Positions 23,674 to 31,571 are shown, counted from the first letter of the stretch. The stretch: DNA of 33,052 nucleotides from Candidatus Aminicenantota bacterium (GCA_026393835.1 JAPKZK010000089.1:1-33052), one strand, 5' to 3'. Notes: a model not told the origin generated them from the letters alone. Made by a program: numbers and translations.

Positions 23674-24129
23674 ATGAAAAAAGCCATCATTGAGAATCCT
23701 GAATTAATTGCCTTTGGCCGGCGCTTAAAAGATATCAGGCGAAAACTGGACATCCCTCAAAAAGACTTTGCCGAAAAACTGGAAATGTCCGGCAGTTTCT
23801 TATCGGAAGTCGAAAAGGGGAAAGCCAAACCCGGTTACGAATTCCTGAAAAGCCTCATCCTTAAATTCAATATAAACCTCATCTACCTTTTTACAGGAGA
23901 GGGTCCCTTATTCCTCGGAGAAATCACGGAACCGGAACCCACCGGTCTAAGAATAGAGATCACCGATAACAAAGAAATTTTCGAGGAAATGTTCTGGTAC
24001 TTTACCCATGTACCGGCGGTTAAGTATTCGGTGCTGGAGTATTTCAAGAAATACCTTTTCGATCACAAAGAGATGATCGACTATGAGTTGAAGAAACTCA
24101 AATTGAAAGACAAAGAATTCCAGGAATAA
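23674..24129 (+). CDS. XRE-family HTH regulator (copy 4), upstream of the cysteine-ladder precursor
   Basis: A 151-residue protein closely related to the copy at 31627. The XRE domain is IAFGRRLKDIRRKL, DIPQKDFAEKLEM, SGSFLSEVEKGKAKPGYEF and INLIYLFTGEGPLFL. The tail carries NKEIFEEMFWYFTHVPAVKYSVLEYFKKYLFDHKEM. It begins 23 bases after the permease stop with AAGGAAA before the ATG, so it may be read from the upstream message. The precursor gene's own promoter lies just downstream (24237-24265). That placement makes it a natural candidate for controlling precursor expression. The first 220 coding bases match the truncated copy at 26919 with only about a dozen differences. Confidence 0.88.
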   Translation: MKKAIIENPELIAFGRRLKDIRRKLDIPQKDFAEKLEMSGSFLSEVEKGKAKPGYEFLKSLILKFNINLIYLFTGEGPLFLGEITEPEPTGLRIEITDNKEIFEEMFWYFTHVPAVKYSVLEYFKKYLFDHKEMIDYELKKLKLKDKEFQE

Positions 24130-24236
24130 TCGAAATTCGCATAAGGAAAGTGGACAGCCTTGAAGTGCAAAATCCGCGCTAATTCCAAAATGTTTATCAA
24201 GGATGACTTATCCGTGAATCCTATAGTCAATCTGTG

Positions 24237-24265
24237 TTGACATTTTTTTGTTTTTATGCTATATA
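24237..24265 (+). promoter_or_regulatory. Strong promoter of the cysteine-ladder precursor gene
   Basis: A perfect TTGACA (24237-24242), a 17-base spacer with an extended -10 TG at 24257-24258, and TATATA (24260-24265). The start near 24272 leaves a short leader with AGGAGG before ATG 24303. It is among the best promoters in the window, fitting the high demand for a precursor peptide. Confidence 0.7.
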
Positions 24266-24302
24266 TCTATTTAAAAAAGTGAAAACAAATAGGAGGTAAT
24301 AC

Positions 24303-24521
24303 ATGGAGAAAAAGAGAGTTGAGATCAGCGAAGAGCTCAAATTTAAACTGCAAGAAATGAAACGTATCTTAGGTGGAGTGCCTAATGACAATTCGCTCGA
24401 TGTTTCTGCCGCAGGGTGTGGCGGCGTTTGCAAGAACACATGTTCTTATTATTGTGAAAGAACATGCGGAGAATCTTGTTCGGGCCATTGGAATGCCAAT
24501 TGCAAGAATCAGCCGGGTTAG
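24303..24521 (+). CDS. RiPP precursor peptide with six cysteines at every fourth residue
   Basis: A 72-residue peptide. Residues 1-37 form a charged, helical leader (EISEELKFKLQEMKRILGG). The core begins after SAAG, with cysteines at 39, 43, 47, 51, 55 and 59 (strict C-x3-C spacing) and a seventh at 67, ending in KNQPG. The Cys-rich C-terminus, short length, strong AGGAGG site and dedicated promoter support a precursor role. The radical SAM/SPASM gene 79 bases downstream adds to this. Radical SAM maturases join Cys sulfur to carbon in neighbouring residues (sactipeptides and ranthipeptides), and the regular spacing would allow a ladder of thioethers. NCBI names a Cys-every-fifth (CefA/CefB) group from memory; membership cannot be checked here. 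A metal-binding unmodified peptide is the alternative. Confidence 0.8.
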   Translation: MEKKRVEISEELKFKLQEMKRILGGVPNDNSLDVSAAGCGGVCKNTCSYYCERTCGESCSGHWNANCKNQPG

Positions 24522-24600
24522 TAAGCTGAAATCAAATTTCAAAGATAGGTTTATTTCAGATAGCTTCCGGGAAATAGTGCCAGATGCGGGAAAATAAATA

Positions 24601-25803
24601 ATGCCGTCAAAAAAAACAAAAAACGATCATAAAAGTTTCAGTCAAAAACAACGCTCATTGATCCTGATAGTGACAAAAAACTGCAATTTAAAATGTTCTT
24701 ACTGCTACGAAAAACACGAAAACAGAAACAATGAAATTATGGAATTACAAATTGCAAAAAAGGCTTTAACCGGTTACTTAAACGCAAAAGATGATTTTCA
24801 TTCTGTAGGAATCGAGTTTTTTGGTGGGGAACCATTCCTGGCATTTCCATTGATTAAAGATATTGTAGAATGGGTGATCGAGAACGAATGGTCCCACATT
24901 TTCGACTTTTTAATTAGTTCAAACGGAACAATCTTAACAGAAGAAATCAAAGACTGGCTTATCAAGCACAAAGATATCGTTACAGTGGCTTTTAGCATTG
25001 ATGGCACGAGAACTGCCCATAATCTGACACGCAGCAATTCCTACGATAGTGTAAGAAATAATATGCCGTTTTTTATTGAAAATTGGCCGGATCAGGCTGC
25101 TAAAATGACAATCAGCGCAGAGACGATTCCTTTCGCCGCGGAGGGTGTAATCGAGCTTGAAGAGATGGGAATCCAATTCACGGCAAATGTTGCTTTTGAG
25201 AATTTCTGGGGAAATGAGCAAGAAAAAGAAGAACTTTTAAAAACCTATGAAAAACAGTTATCCCGATTGGTTGACTACTATGCCGACCATCCGGGATTAT
25301 TCCCGGTATCTCCGCTCCTGGATGCGGTTCCCGAATATCTTGAATTACCAGGCGTCAATGAATCGACAAAAGATAATATCGTTCGTTACTGTGGGGCCGG
25401 TCATGAAATGGTGGTGATCGATGTCGATGGAAACGAGTACCCATGCCATCGATTCGTACCCTGGATTACCGGAAAACCAGCCCCTCAACATTTAATAAAT
25501 CGTCAACCGACCTGGCAGCCGAATAAATGCGCCGAGTGCAAATTAATTCTTTCATGTCCGACTTGTGCGGGTTTCAACTGGGAAATAAATGGCGATACTG
25601 GCAACCGGACTACCTTTCATTGCGAAGCTTATAAGCTCGAGGTCCTGGCTTCGACAAAATTGGAAGCCCTCCGTCTTGGAAAATACACCCCGGCAGAACT
25701 GGCAAAACTCCCGCTGAAGGAAGCCCAACAAATTAAGAGAAGCCTTCATGCAGTGCTGGAATTGACAGAGAATGGACTCTATTTTGATAATAGAACGGAA
25801 TAG
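24601..25803 (+). CDS. Radical SAM/SPASM peptide maturase of locus A
   Basis: A 400-residue enzyme expected to modify the upstream Cys-rich peptide in the cytoplasm. CNLKCSYC (Cys28, Cys32, Cys35) binds the SAM cluster, and EFFGGEPFL is the GGE SAM motif. The C-terminal SPASM region has the pattern YCGAGHEMVVIDVDGNEYPCHRF, KCAECK, SCPTCAGFN and FHCEAY. This cysteine arrangement is typical of anSME-like peptide maturases with two auxiliary clusters. ATG 24601 is forced by a stop (24595-24597) immediately upstream in frame. The Shine-Dalgarno sequence is weak, so expression may depend on the precursor transcript. The propeller gene starts six bases after the stop. Assigning this maturase to that precursor is inference from adjacency. 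Confidence 0.88.
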   Translation: MPSKKTKNDHKSFSQKQRSLILIVTKNCNLKCSYCYEKHENRNNEIMELQIAKKALTGYLNAKDDFHSVGIEFFGGEPFLAFPLIKDIVEWVIENEWSHIFDFLISSNGTILTEEIKDWLIKHKDIVTVAFSIDGTRTAHNLTRSNSYDSVRNNMPFFIENWPDQAAKMTISAETIPFAAEGVIELEEMGIQFTANVAFENFWGNEQEKEELLKTYEKQLSRLVDYYADHPGLFPVSPLLDAVPEYLELPGVNESTKDNIVRYCGAGHEMVVIDVDGNEYPCHRFVPWITGKPAPQHLINRQPTWQPNKCAECKLILSCPTCAGFNWEINGDTGNRTTFHCEAYKLEVLASTKLEALRLGKYTPAELAKLPLKEAQQIKRSLHAVLELTENGLYFDNRTE

Positions 25804-25809
25804 GGGAAA

Positions 25810-26823
25810 ATGAATAAGTTTAAAATAGCCGCATTCATATTGTTTGTACTAATGAACATCGCCCATGCGGAACGGCTGGCAGTGCTGAAAGAAAACTTCA
25901 CCGCCCCATTCCTGGTTTTCGACAAAGATTGTATTTATATAGGGGATAAAGGGACGTTTTCGATTAATATTTATTCCAGGAAGGATTTTTCATTCTTAAA
26001 ACAGTTTGGGAAAAAGGGGGAAGGCCCCGCGGAATTCATGTGGATTCACTCACTCCAGGTAGACCCGGAAGTTATATATGTCAGTGGAAGTGGGAAAATT
26101 TCCCTATTCTCGAAAGCAGGAAAATTGAAAAGAGAAATAAGGCTAGACCCCAATACTGGTAATTATATGTTCTTAGGGCACAATATCGTTTCCATATCTT
26201 ACTCAGATCCGGAAGCACCCGGAGACCTTTATAATAAAATAAACCTGGTAGGAGAAAACGGGAAAAAAATCAAAGAGATTTACAGCACCCGAATAACTCC
26301 AATCTGGACATTTAAAGAGCCAAAGAATGACTGCTGTCTGATAACCGATTGCGTGGAATATATTGTTTATAATCGGAAATTGTATCTGGGTAATACTATG
26401 AAAGGTTTTTATTTCATCGTTTTCAATGAAAACGGGGAAAAGGTATCTGAAATCGATTTGCCCTATGAAAAACGGCCTATAAAAGCCGATGAAAAAGAGG
26501 AATATATAAACCAGCTTGCTTATTGGCGCGGGGAAGTAGTAAAAAAGCGATATAATTTCCTTTTTCCCGAATTTTACCCGGCCTTTGACTCATTTCTAAT
26601 AGCCGATGATAGGATATATGTCTTTCTTCACAATCCCCATCCGATGACAAGTAAGGAGCAGCAAATAGTCATCCTTGATTTGCAAGGGAAGCTGCTAAAA
26701 CAAGTGGCGCAATTTGTTCCCCTGGATGCTGCGTATCAAATTTTAGACGGTATGTTTTATTATTTGACGGACAATGATGAGACTCAACTGTGGGAATTAC
26801 ATGCGATAAAGATTGATAACTAA
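25810..26823 (+). CDS. Exported 6-bladed beta-propeller protein of locus A
   Basis: A 337-residue protein with a signal peptide (about 1-20, ending IAHA). The body has repeated short strands ending in turns such as GDKGTFSINIYSRKD, QFGKKGEGPAEF, VSGSGKISLFSKAGKLKREI and FNENGEKVSEIDLPY. The phrase GKKGEGPAEF is characteristic of the 6-bladed beta-propeller (TolB/NHL-like) proteins common in Bacteroidota and relatives. It lacks a lipobox cysteine, so it is probably periplasmic or secreted. It starts six bases after the maturase stop, in the same operon. A paralogue occupies a matching place in locus B. It may bind the matured peptide outside the cytoplasm; no catalytic residues are seen. Confidence 0.8.
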   Translation: MNKFKIAAFILFVLMNIAHAERLAVLKENFTAPFLVFDKDCIYIGDKGTFSINIYSRKDFSFLKQFGKKGEGPAEFMWIHSLQVDPEVIYVSGSGKISLFSKAGKLKREIRLDPNTGNYMFLGHNIVSISYSDPEAPGDLYNKINLVGENGKKIKEIYSTRITPIWTFKEPKNDCCLITDCVEYIVYNRKLYLGNTMKGFYFIVFNENGEKVSEIDLPYEKRPIKADEKEEYINQLAYWRGEVVKKRYNFLFPEFYPAFDSFLIADDRIYVFLHNPHPMTSKEQQIVILDLQGKLLKQVAQFVPLDAAYQILDGMFYYLTDNDETQLWELHAIKIDN

Positions 26824-26863
26824 CTTTTTTCCGCAAACATAACTCGCTTGTCCCTATCCCTCC

Positions 26864-26891
26864 TTTACACTCACAAAAAAATCAGTATAAT
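26864..26891 (+). promoter_or_regulatory. Promoter of the truncated regulator copy, duplicated at 31572
   Basis: TTTACA (26864-26869) and TATAAT (26886-26891) with a 16-base spacer. The block from TTTACA to the ribosome binding site is almost base-for-base the same as that at 31572-31620. Confidence 0.65.
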
Positions 26892-26918
26892 TAATGAAGA
26901 AAAAAAAAGGAAGATCGC

Positions 26919-27215
26919 ATGAAAAAAGCCATTATTGAAAACCCTGAATTAATTGCCTTTGGCCGGCGCTTAAAAGATATCAGACGAAAACTGATCATCC
27001 CTCAAAAAGACTTTGCCGAAAAACTCCAAATGTCCGGCAGCTTCCTATCGGAAGTCGAAAAGGGGAAAGCCAAACCCGGTTACGAATTCCTGAAAAGCCT
27101 CATCCTCAAATTCAATATAAACCTCATCTATCTTTTTAAGCCTTTATTGTTTTACCCACGAACTCAAAACCGGATTCTTGTACTTTGGAAAGGCATCGCA
27201 GATATTATCGATTAA
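26919..27215 (+). pseudogene. Truncated XRE regulator (copy 5) running antisense into the radical SAM gene
   Basis: The first about 73 codons encode an XRE domain nearly identical to copy 4 (23674), ending at INLIYLF. Just after 27137 the similarity stops, and the frame continues 25 codons through DNA that is the 3' end of the minus-strand radical SAM gene (stop at 27144-27146). The TGEGPLFL segment and the whole helical tail are missing. This looks like a recombination breakpoint. The promoter and GGAAG site are intact, so a DNA-binding domain without its effector or dimerisation domain could still be made. Such a protein could act as a competitor of the full-length copies, or it may be a plain remnant. 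Confidence 0.75.
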
Positions 27216-28721
27216 AGGTCCAAAAAAATCCTTTGTAAACCGCTCTATCCCGGCAACGATCTGCCCCGAATCTGCGGATTTTTCATTCTCTACCCAGTGA
27301 ACAATCTTCTCCATCACCATCAGAGGGAAAAGCTCGAAACTATTATTGAAATACGTAACCAATTCCTTGTCATAGAAAAAATGTCTGATCTTTGGAAGAA
27401 TGGTTTCATTAACCTGCCGGTAAACGCGATATATATTTTTAACCGCCGGCTCGCGAAAGACAGATGCGGGATGGGCCGAATAACCGGGGTATTCCACCAG
27501 GAGGCCGTCCTCTCTTAATTTTTTTATTATCGGCATGCCGTACCGCAGTATCAAGGCGCTGTTCAATATTCTTGAATCAAGATATGCGCTGTATGGAAGT
27601 TCCAGGTGGGAAAAATACTCTTTTATCTTCTTTAAAAAAATAACGGTTTCCTTGATCTCCGGGATAGTGAGATACGGATCATAGAAAATATAGGAGATAT
27701 TGAATTTGAAACGGTTTTCATGGAGGAACCTTAAAACATCCATGCAATCTTGAACGGTAGAACCGGTGCGGTACATGTCATGGAACCGGGGCGCCCCGGA
27801 ATCGATCCCCACCTGGATTTCATCAAGACCGGCTTCCCTTAAAACAAAAAGGCTCTGAAGATTCCTCTTTAAATCCCCGGCCAGGGCAATAAACTTAAAC
27901 TTCACTTTGAGTTCCCGTCTTAATATTTCCCGGGCAAGGGCAGTGGCGCTTGAGGCGTGGTTCTTTTTCGAACCGAAGAACCGGTGGCAGGATAATATGA
28001 ATTTATCTATTCCTTTGGAAAACAAGAACTCGATGTCATCTACCACTTTCTGTGTCGATTTTTTTCTCCAGGTCGTTTTTCCGGTATTATAATCAAGCCA
28101 GTAGGGTGTCTGAAGGGTGCAATACATACAATCGCCGTCGCACCCACGGCTAACCATCACAGGAAACCATTGATCCCCCGGGGCATTTTGGATATTTTGC
28201 TGATAAATACCAAGGTTGTCCAGGTAATCAAGATTTTTAGACAGGGGCCGGTTTTTAGTGGAGATGATTTTATTCTCACGGGAGGGATGCCGATAGGTAA
28301 TACCCTTTACGGTTTGCCAATTCTTGTGGTTAAAAATGGTTTTGACCAGTTGAACCAAAACTTTTTCTGTTTCAGGGGCCCTGGCAATGATATCGATGGA
28401 TTTAAATGTGTCCAGTATCTTATCGCTTTCAACGGAAAGGATTGCAGTCCCCCCGGCGATAATCAACGAGTTGTTTTTTTTGAATTGGGATAAAGGGGCG
28501 TTCAATTTATGAAGGTAGGTGATATCGCTGATATGGAGATAAATGAGGAAACCTTCAAAATCCAGGGAACATTCCCCGGTTAGGTCGGTGGTCATCAGGC
28601 GGTAATCAATGTGATTGCCTTTAAGAAAAGACAATAAGGCCCAGAAATCCGGATCAAAGGTTTCTCCCTTTCCCTGGGGATAGATGATAACGAGTTCCTG
28701 TTTATTCGCCGCGTTTTTCAA
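27144..28721 (-). CDS. B12-binding-domain radical SAM enzyme of locus B
   Basis: A 525-residue enzyme. The N-terminal 150 residues resemble a cobalamin-binding Rossmann domain (LVIIYPQ, FEGFLIYLHISD, SLIIAGGTAIL, DIIARAPETEKVL), without an obvious DxHxxG motif. The radical SAM motif CDGDCMYC (Cys194, Cys198, Cys201) follows, with a barrel containing KFKFIALAGDL and IQVGIDSGAPRFHDMYRTGS. This architecture is shared by class B radical SAM methyltransferases and other BchE-like enzymes. The start appears to be TTG 28721, nine bases after the propeller stop, with only a weak site. As the last gene of locus B it could add a second modification, such as C-methylation, to the 42-residue peptide. Its 3' end overlaps the truncated regulator copy on the other strand. 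Confidence 0.8.
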   Translation of the reverse strand: MKNAANKQELVIIYPQGKGETFDPDFWALLSFLKGNHIDYRLMTTDLTGECSLDFEGFLIYLHISDITYLHKLNAPLSQFKKNNSLIIAGGTAILSVESDKILDTFKSIDIIARAPETEKVLVQLVKTIFNHKNWQTVKGITYRHPSRENKIISTKNRPLSKNLDYLDNLGIYQQNIQNAPGDQWFPVMVSRGCDGDCMYCTLQTPYWLDYNTGKTTWRKKSTQKVVDDIEFLFSKGIDKFILSCHRFFGSKKNHASSATALAREILRRELKVKFKFIALAGDLKRNLQSLFVLREAGLDEIQVGIDSGAPRFHDMYRTGSTVQDCMDVLRFLHENRFKFNISYIFYDPYLTIPEIKETVIFLKKIKEYFSHLELPYSAYLDSRILNSALILRYGMPIIKKLREDGLLVEYPGYSAHPASVFREPAVKNIYRVYRQVNETILPKIRHFFYDKELVTYFNNSFELFPLMVMEKIVHWVENEKSADSGQIVAGIERFTKDFFGPLIDNICDAFPKYKNPVLSSWVKQ

Positions 28722-28730
28722 GGGTCTTCT

Positions 28731-29726
28731 CTAATCCCAGTCGCTGAGTTTTACCGGCAACACTTTATAATCGTCACGGTTGAAAAGATATAGGTTCCCA
28801 GTGGCCTCTCCTAGTATCTTAACTCTTCCATCAAATATTTTTTCAGAATGTTTTCCATTTTTAAAGAATTTAATAACGTAGGTCTCATGGATATTTTCTT
28901 TATAAGTTATTCCTTCCTTTATAGTTTTAACAAAGCAAGCGTAGATTGTATTCTGAATTATTTTCATATCCCAAAATAGATCCAGGTTTGAAACCACAAA
29001 TACACTGCCGCCCTCACTTATTTCATTCCTTCTTTTTTCTCGCCATTTATACGGCAGCGGAGTCTTCGCAAGGCATTTCCCGTTCTCATCGATCTCATAC
29101 AAAGCATTTTCGTATCTAAGTAGTAAATAAATATGATTGCTGTCGTCAACTGCAAAGTAGCTTCCCATAACGGTGAGATCTCTTTCTGGACCGGGTTTAG
29201 GCGCTACTATCTGCTCTATTAATCGAACTTCTTTTATTATTTTTCCCGAATCCGGGTCTATGATTATGGCAAGGAGCGGTGACTTTTCTAGTGCACAGAA
29301 TCGAGAATTGAACACATAAACCATATTTTTGACGGTCATGATCTTCCTGGGATAAATATCAAGCTTCAAGTCTTTGCAATATTTACCTTCCTGGGTGAAT
29401 ACGCTAATCTTGTTATCATCCGTCTGGCATATCAAAAGCTTATCCTTATATAAGCATGCGGTAGGTATAGTCCCCCTGGTCTCGCCCGGCCCTTCCCCAG
29501 CTTTAATGGGGATTTCATTTTTAACTTTGAAAGTCCAATCGAAAATTTTAAATGTGTTAGCCCCTCGATCGTAGAAACCGAAGCCAATTTCACCAAAATT
29601 ATGGAGAGCATTATCAATTTTTAACAGTTTATCGGATAGGTCTATGGCTTCCGCAGGAAAAACCAAACTAGGTACGGCCATTAAAATAAACAAAACGAAC
29701 AAAATCCAAACATTTATTTTCATCAT
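28731..29726 (-). CDS. Exported 6-bladed beta-propeller protein of locus B
   Basis: A 331-residue protein with a signal peptide (about 1-25, ending FPAEA). It shows propeller-type repeats (FKIFDWTFKVKNEIPIKAGEGPGETRG, NKISVFTQEGKYCKDLKL, YEIDENGKCLAKTPLPY). The AGEGPGE phrase corresponds to GEGPAE of the locus A paralogue, and overall order and length match. AGGAG precedes tandem ATGs at 29726 and 29723. It lies between the precursor's terminator and the B12-type radical SAM gene. Probably periplasmic; binding of the peptide product or a surface glycan is a guess. No catalytic motif is seen. Confidence 0.78.
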   Translation of the reverse strand: MMKINVWILFVLFILMAVPSLVFPAEAIDLSDKLLKIDNALHNFGEIGFGFYDRGANTFKIFDWTFKVKNEIPIKAGEGPGETRGTIPTACLYKDKLLICQTDDNKISVFTQEGKYCKDLKLDIYPRKIMTVKNMVYVFNSRFCALEKSPLLAIIIDPDSGKIIKEVRLIEQIVAPKPGPERDLTVMGSYFAVDDSNHIYLLLRYENALYEIDENGKCLAKTPLPYKWREKRRNEISEGGSVFVVSNLDLFWDMKIIQNTIYACFVKTIKEGITYKENIHETYVIKFFKNGKHSEKIFDGRVKILGEATGNLYLFNRDDYKVLPVKLSDWD

Positions 29727-29766
29727 TAGATCTCCTTTGAATATTCATAAATAACTTTCTTCAACT

Positions 29767-29846
29767 TGAAAAAATAGAGGGCGCGAGACTGTAAGAGCTT
29801 TCCCAATTAACGGATGATACGAACTCTCCACAGTCACGCAGCCCTC
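29767..29846 (-). terminator. Intrinsic terminator/attenuator after the 42-residue precursor
   Basis: On the minus strand, bases 29846-29830 pair with 29792-29777 (a 16-bp stem with one bulge), extended by AGAG/CTCT inside. A T-tract (29775-29768, CTATTTTTTC) follows. It sits 34 bases after the precursor stop and before the propeller gene. A partial terminator here would give more precursor message than downstream message. Confidence 0.6.
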
Positions 29847-29880
29847 AACTTGATAAGCTAGATAATGTAACTTCGTTTCA

Positions 29881-30009
29881 TCATGTGCCATCACTACAAT
29901 CGGTACCTGACTTACAGTCCCAGGACGCAAAATCCGGGGAAATGTCCCACTGGATCGGCAGTGGCGCGATTAGCTCCAGCGGCTCACTCATTTGCGGTAA
30001 ATTGTTCAT
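29881..30009 (-). CDS. 42-residue RiPP precursor candidate of locus B
   Basis: ATG at 30009 is preceded by AGGAGG six bases upstream (30016-30021), among the best ribosome binding sites in the window. The frame runs 42 codons to TGA (29881-29883). The N-terminal part (MSEPLELIAPLPIQ) is leader-like. The C-terminal part carries Trp21, Trp30, Cys32 and Cys38 in SWDCKSGTDCSDGT, a plausible core with Asp, Ser and Thr next to both cysteines. It lies 21 bases after the radical SAM/SPASM gene stop and is followed by a terminator hairpin, the usual place for a precursor. The sequence matches no family I know. Ranthipeptide- or QhpD-like Cys-to-Asp thioethers are an attractive guess from Asp-Cys neighbours. 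Confidence 0.7.
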   Translation of the reverse strand: MNNLPQMSEPLELIAPLPIQWDISPDFASWDCKSGTDCSDGT

Positions 30010-30030
30010 GCTTTCCTCCTATATTATTTT

Positions 30031-31401
30031 TTAATTTTTAACGTTCCCCAGGTTGATATCGTTCAACCGGGAAACATCTTTTGTCCGGCTTAAATAAAAC
30101 AACTTAAGAATCTCTTCGATATTATGCCGTCGGTGGGAGCATCCCATGTCGATGGCGTCTGTCTCTCCCATGAGATTGTGATACATACAGCCGCCCATAC
30201 AAATGGGTAGCACCTTGCATTTTAAACATTCTTCGATCTCGAATGGATTCCAATCCATCCATCTGGCCAACGCTGAATAATCGGTATAAATAACTTCTCC
30301 GTCTTCTTTAATATACCCCACCCTATTCTTATCGGCCCGGCCCAGGTTGCACCAGCACTTTAAAATATTGACCTGGGGATCGATAACCTGTAAACTCAAT
30401 GTATTGGCCCCACAAAATGTCCTCAGGGTAGATAATTTATCAGTCCCCATTTTAAACCCCTTTTGCAGCGCATAATAAAGTATACCGGGTTCTAACCGAG
30501 AAAATTCCCTGTTGGTATACACATTACAGGGACAAAAACTTTTTACCTCTTTAATTTCCGTCACCATGCAGGGAGCAAAAACCAGGTTGCCCTTATCTTT
30601 AAAAACTTCATCCAGGTGATCGATCAGGTTGAAGATGCCGTCGTAATTATCCTTGTTGATATTTGAGCGCAGGGTAATTTTCAACCCGCTGTTCACGGCC
30701 GTAACAAGATTGGCCATTATCCGGTCAAAGGTTTTCCCACCGCCCGGGGTATACCTTAATTTATCGTGGTATTCCCGGCAGCCGTCCAGTGTGACCTGCA
30801 ATTTGTCTATCCCACACTGTTTTAAACGTTCACAGGCATCCGCATTCAGCAGGTAACCGTTGGTTGCCATAATGCATCGATACAGGATATTCTTATTTTT
30901 AGCTTCATTGAGAAAAAACGAATTCAGTTCTACTACCGTGTCGAGGGCAAGTAAAGGTTCCCCGCCAGTCCAACTAACCGTGGCACTCTGGCTGCGTTCA
31001 ATTTTCTTAAGATAAAATTTTTTCAGCGCATCGATGGTGGGGCGGTCCATGGCGGCTTTATTCCTATCGACGTAACAATAGCGGCATTCCAGTGGGCAAT
31101 GCAGCGTCGGCGCAATAACCAGCGCGGTCCCCTCAGAGTTAAACCGGCTGATGTTGTTTCTCAATTTCAGGATTTTCAGCTCGTCCATTTCATCATCTAC
31201 CAGGAACCTCCCTTTTACAAGGGTGTCTTTCAGTGTGTTAGCGCCGCCGTTGCCGCCGTTGCCGGCATTATCCAGGATATCCTTTACCTGTCTGTATTGC
31301 TCTTCATTGAAAACATAAAAACCATTGGAAACGGCATTATAACCGATGTAGATATTATCCGGTTTATAATGGACAAAGATATTATAGTTTGACGGTTTCA
31401 T
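30031..31401 (-). CDS. Radical SAM/SPASM peptide maturase of locus B
   Basis: A 456-residue enzyme. The first 85 residues (NIFVHYKPDNIYIGYNAVSNGFYVFNEEQY) precede the radical domain and may be a leader-binding (RRE-like) region. They include a Gly-Asn-rich linker (GNGGNGGAN). CPLECRYC (Cys102, Cys106, Cys109) binds the SAM cluster; TGGEPLL is the GGE motif. The SPASM cysteines are abundant: FCPCNVY, RTFCGAN, LKCWCNLG, ECLKCKVLPICMGGCMYH and MGCSHRR. The sequence resembles SPASM maturases that form Cys thioethers in peptides. GAGGAGA before ATG 31401 supports the start. It is the first gene of a minus-strand operon whose second gene is the 42-residue peptide. Confidence 0.88.
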   Translation of the reverse strand: MKPSNYNIFVHYKPDNIYIGYNAVSNGFYVFNEEQYRQVKDILDNAGNGGNGGANTLKDTLVKGRFLVDDEMDELKILKLRNNISRFNSEGTALVIAPTLHCPLECRYCYVDRNKAAMDRPTIDALKKFYLKKIERSQSATVSWTGGEPLLALDTVVELNSFFLNEAKNKNILYRCIMATNGYLLNADACERLKQCGIDKLQVTLDGCREYHDKLRYTPGGGKTFDRIMANLVTAVNSGLKITLRSNINKDNYDGIFNLIDHLDEVFKDKGNLVFAPCMVTEIKEVKSFCPCNVYTNREFSRLEPGILYYALQKGFKMGTDKLSTLRTFCGANTLSLQVIDPQVNILKCWCNLGRADKNRVGYIKEDGEVIYTDYSALARWMDWNPFEIEECLKCKVLPICMGGCMYHNLMGETDAIDMGCSHRRHNIEEILKLFYLSRTKDVSRLNDINLGNVKN

Positions 31402-31473
31402 GGACTCTCCTCAAGAAGTGCAATGCATAGCCTGTTAAGCGTTTCAAAATAGCCTTATTTCCCAGCATTTTTT

Positions 31474-31502
31474 AGAATAACAAAACAAAAAAAGTTTGTC
31501 AA
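31474..31502 (-). promoter_or_regulatory. Promoter of locus B, divergent from the 31627 regulator promoter
   Basis: On the minus strand a perfect TTGACA (31502-31497) and TATTCT (31479-31474) have a 17-base spacer; the start is near 31467. It lies back-to-back with the regulator promoter 70 bases away, so one operator could affect both. Confidence 0.65.
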
Positions 31503-31571
31503 GACCAAAAAAAGATTTTTTCCCTTCTTTATAAATAGATAGGTCTGCGATTCATGACAGGCAAGCATGTC

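Noticed and set aside
24373..24597. 74-codon frame overlapping the Cys-ladder precursor and ending next to the maturase ATG
   Set aside because: It overlaps the precursor, which has a strong ribosome binding site and meaningful Cys spacing. It lacks its own site and is most likely a shadow.
29745..29930. 61-codon minus-strand frame covering the terminator of locus B
   Set aside because: Runs through the terminator hairpin and overlaps the 42-residue precursor in another frame. The precursor has the much better ribosome binding site.
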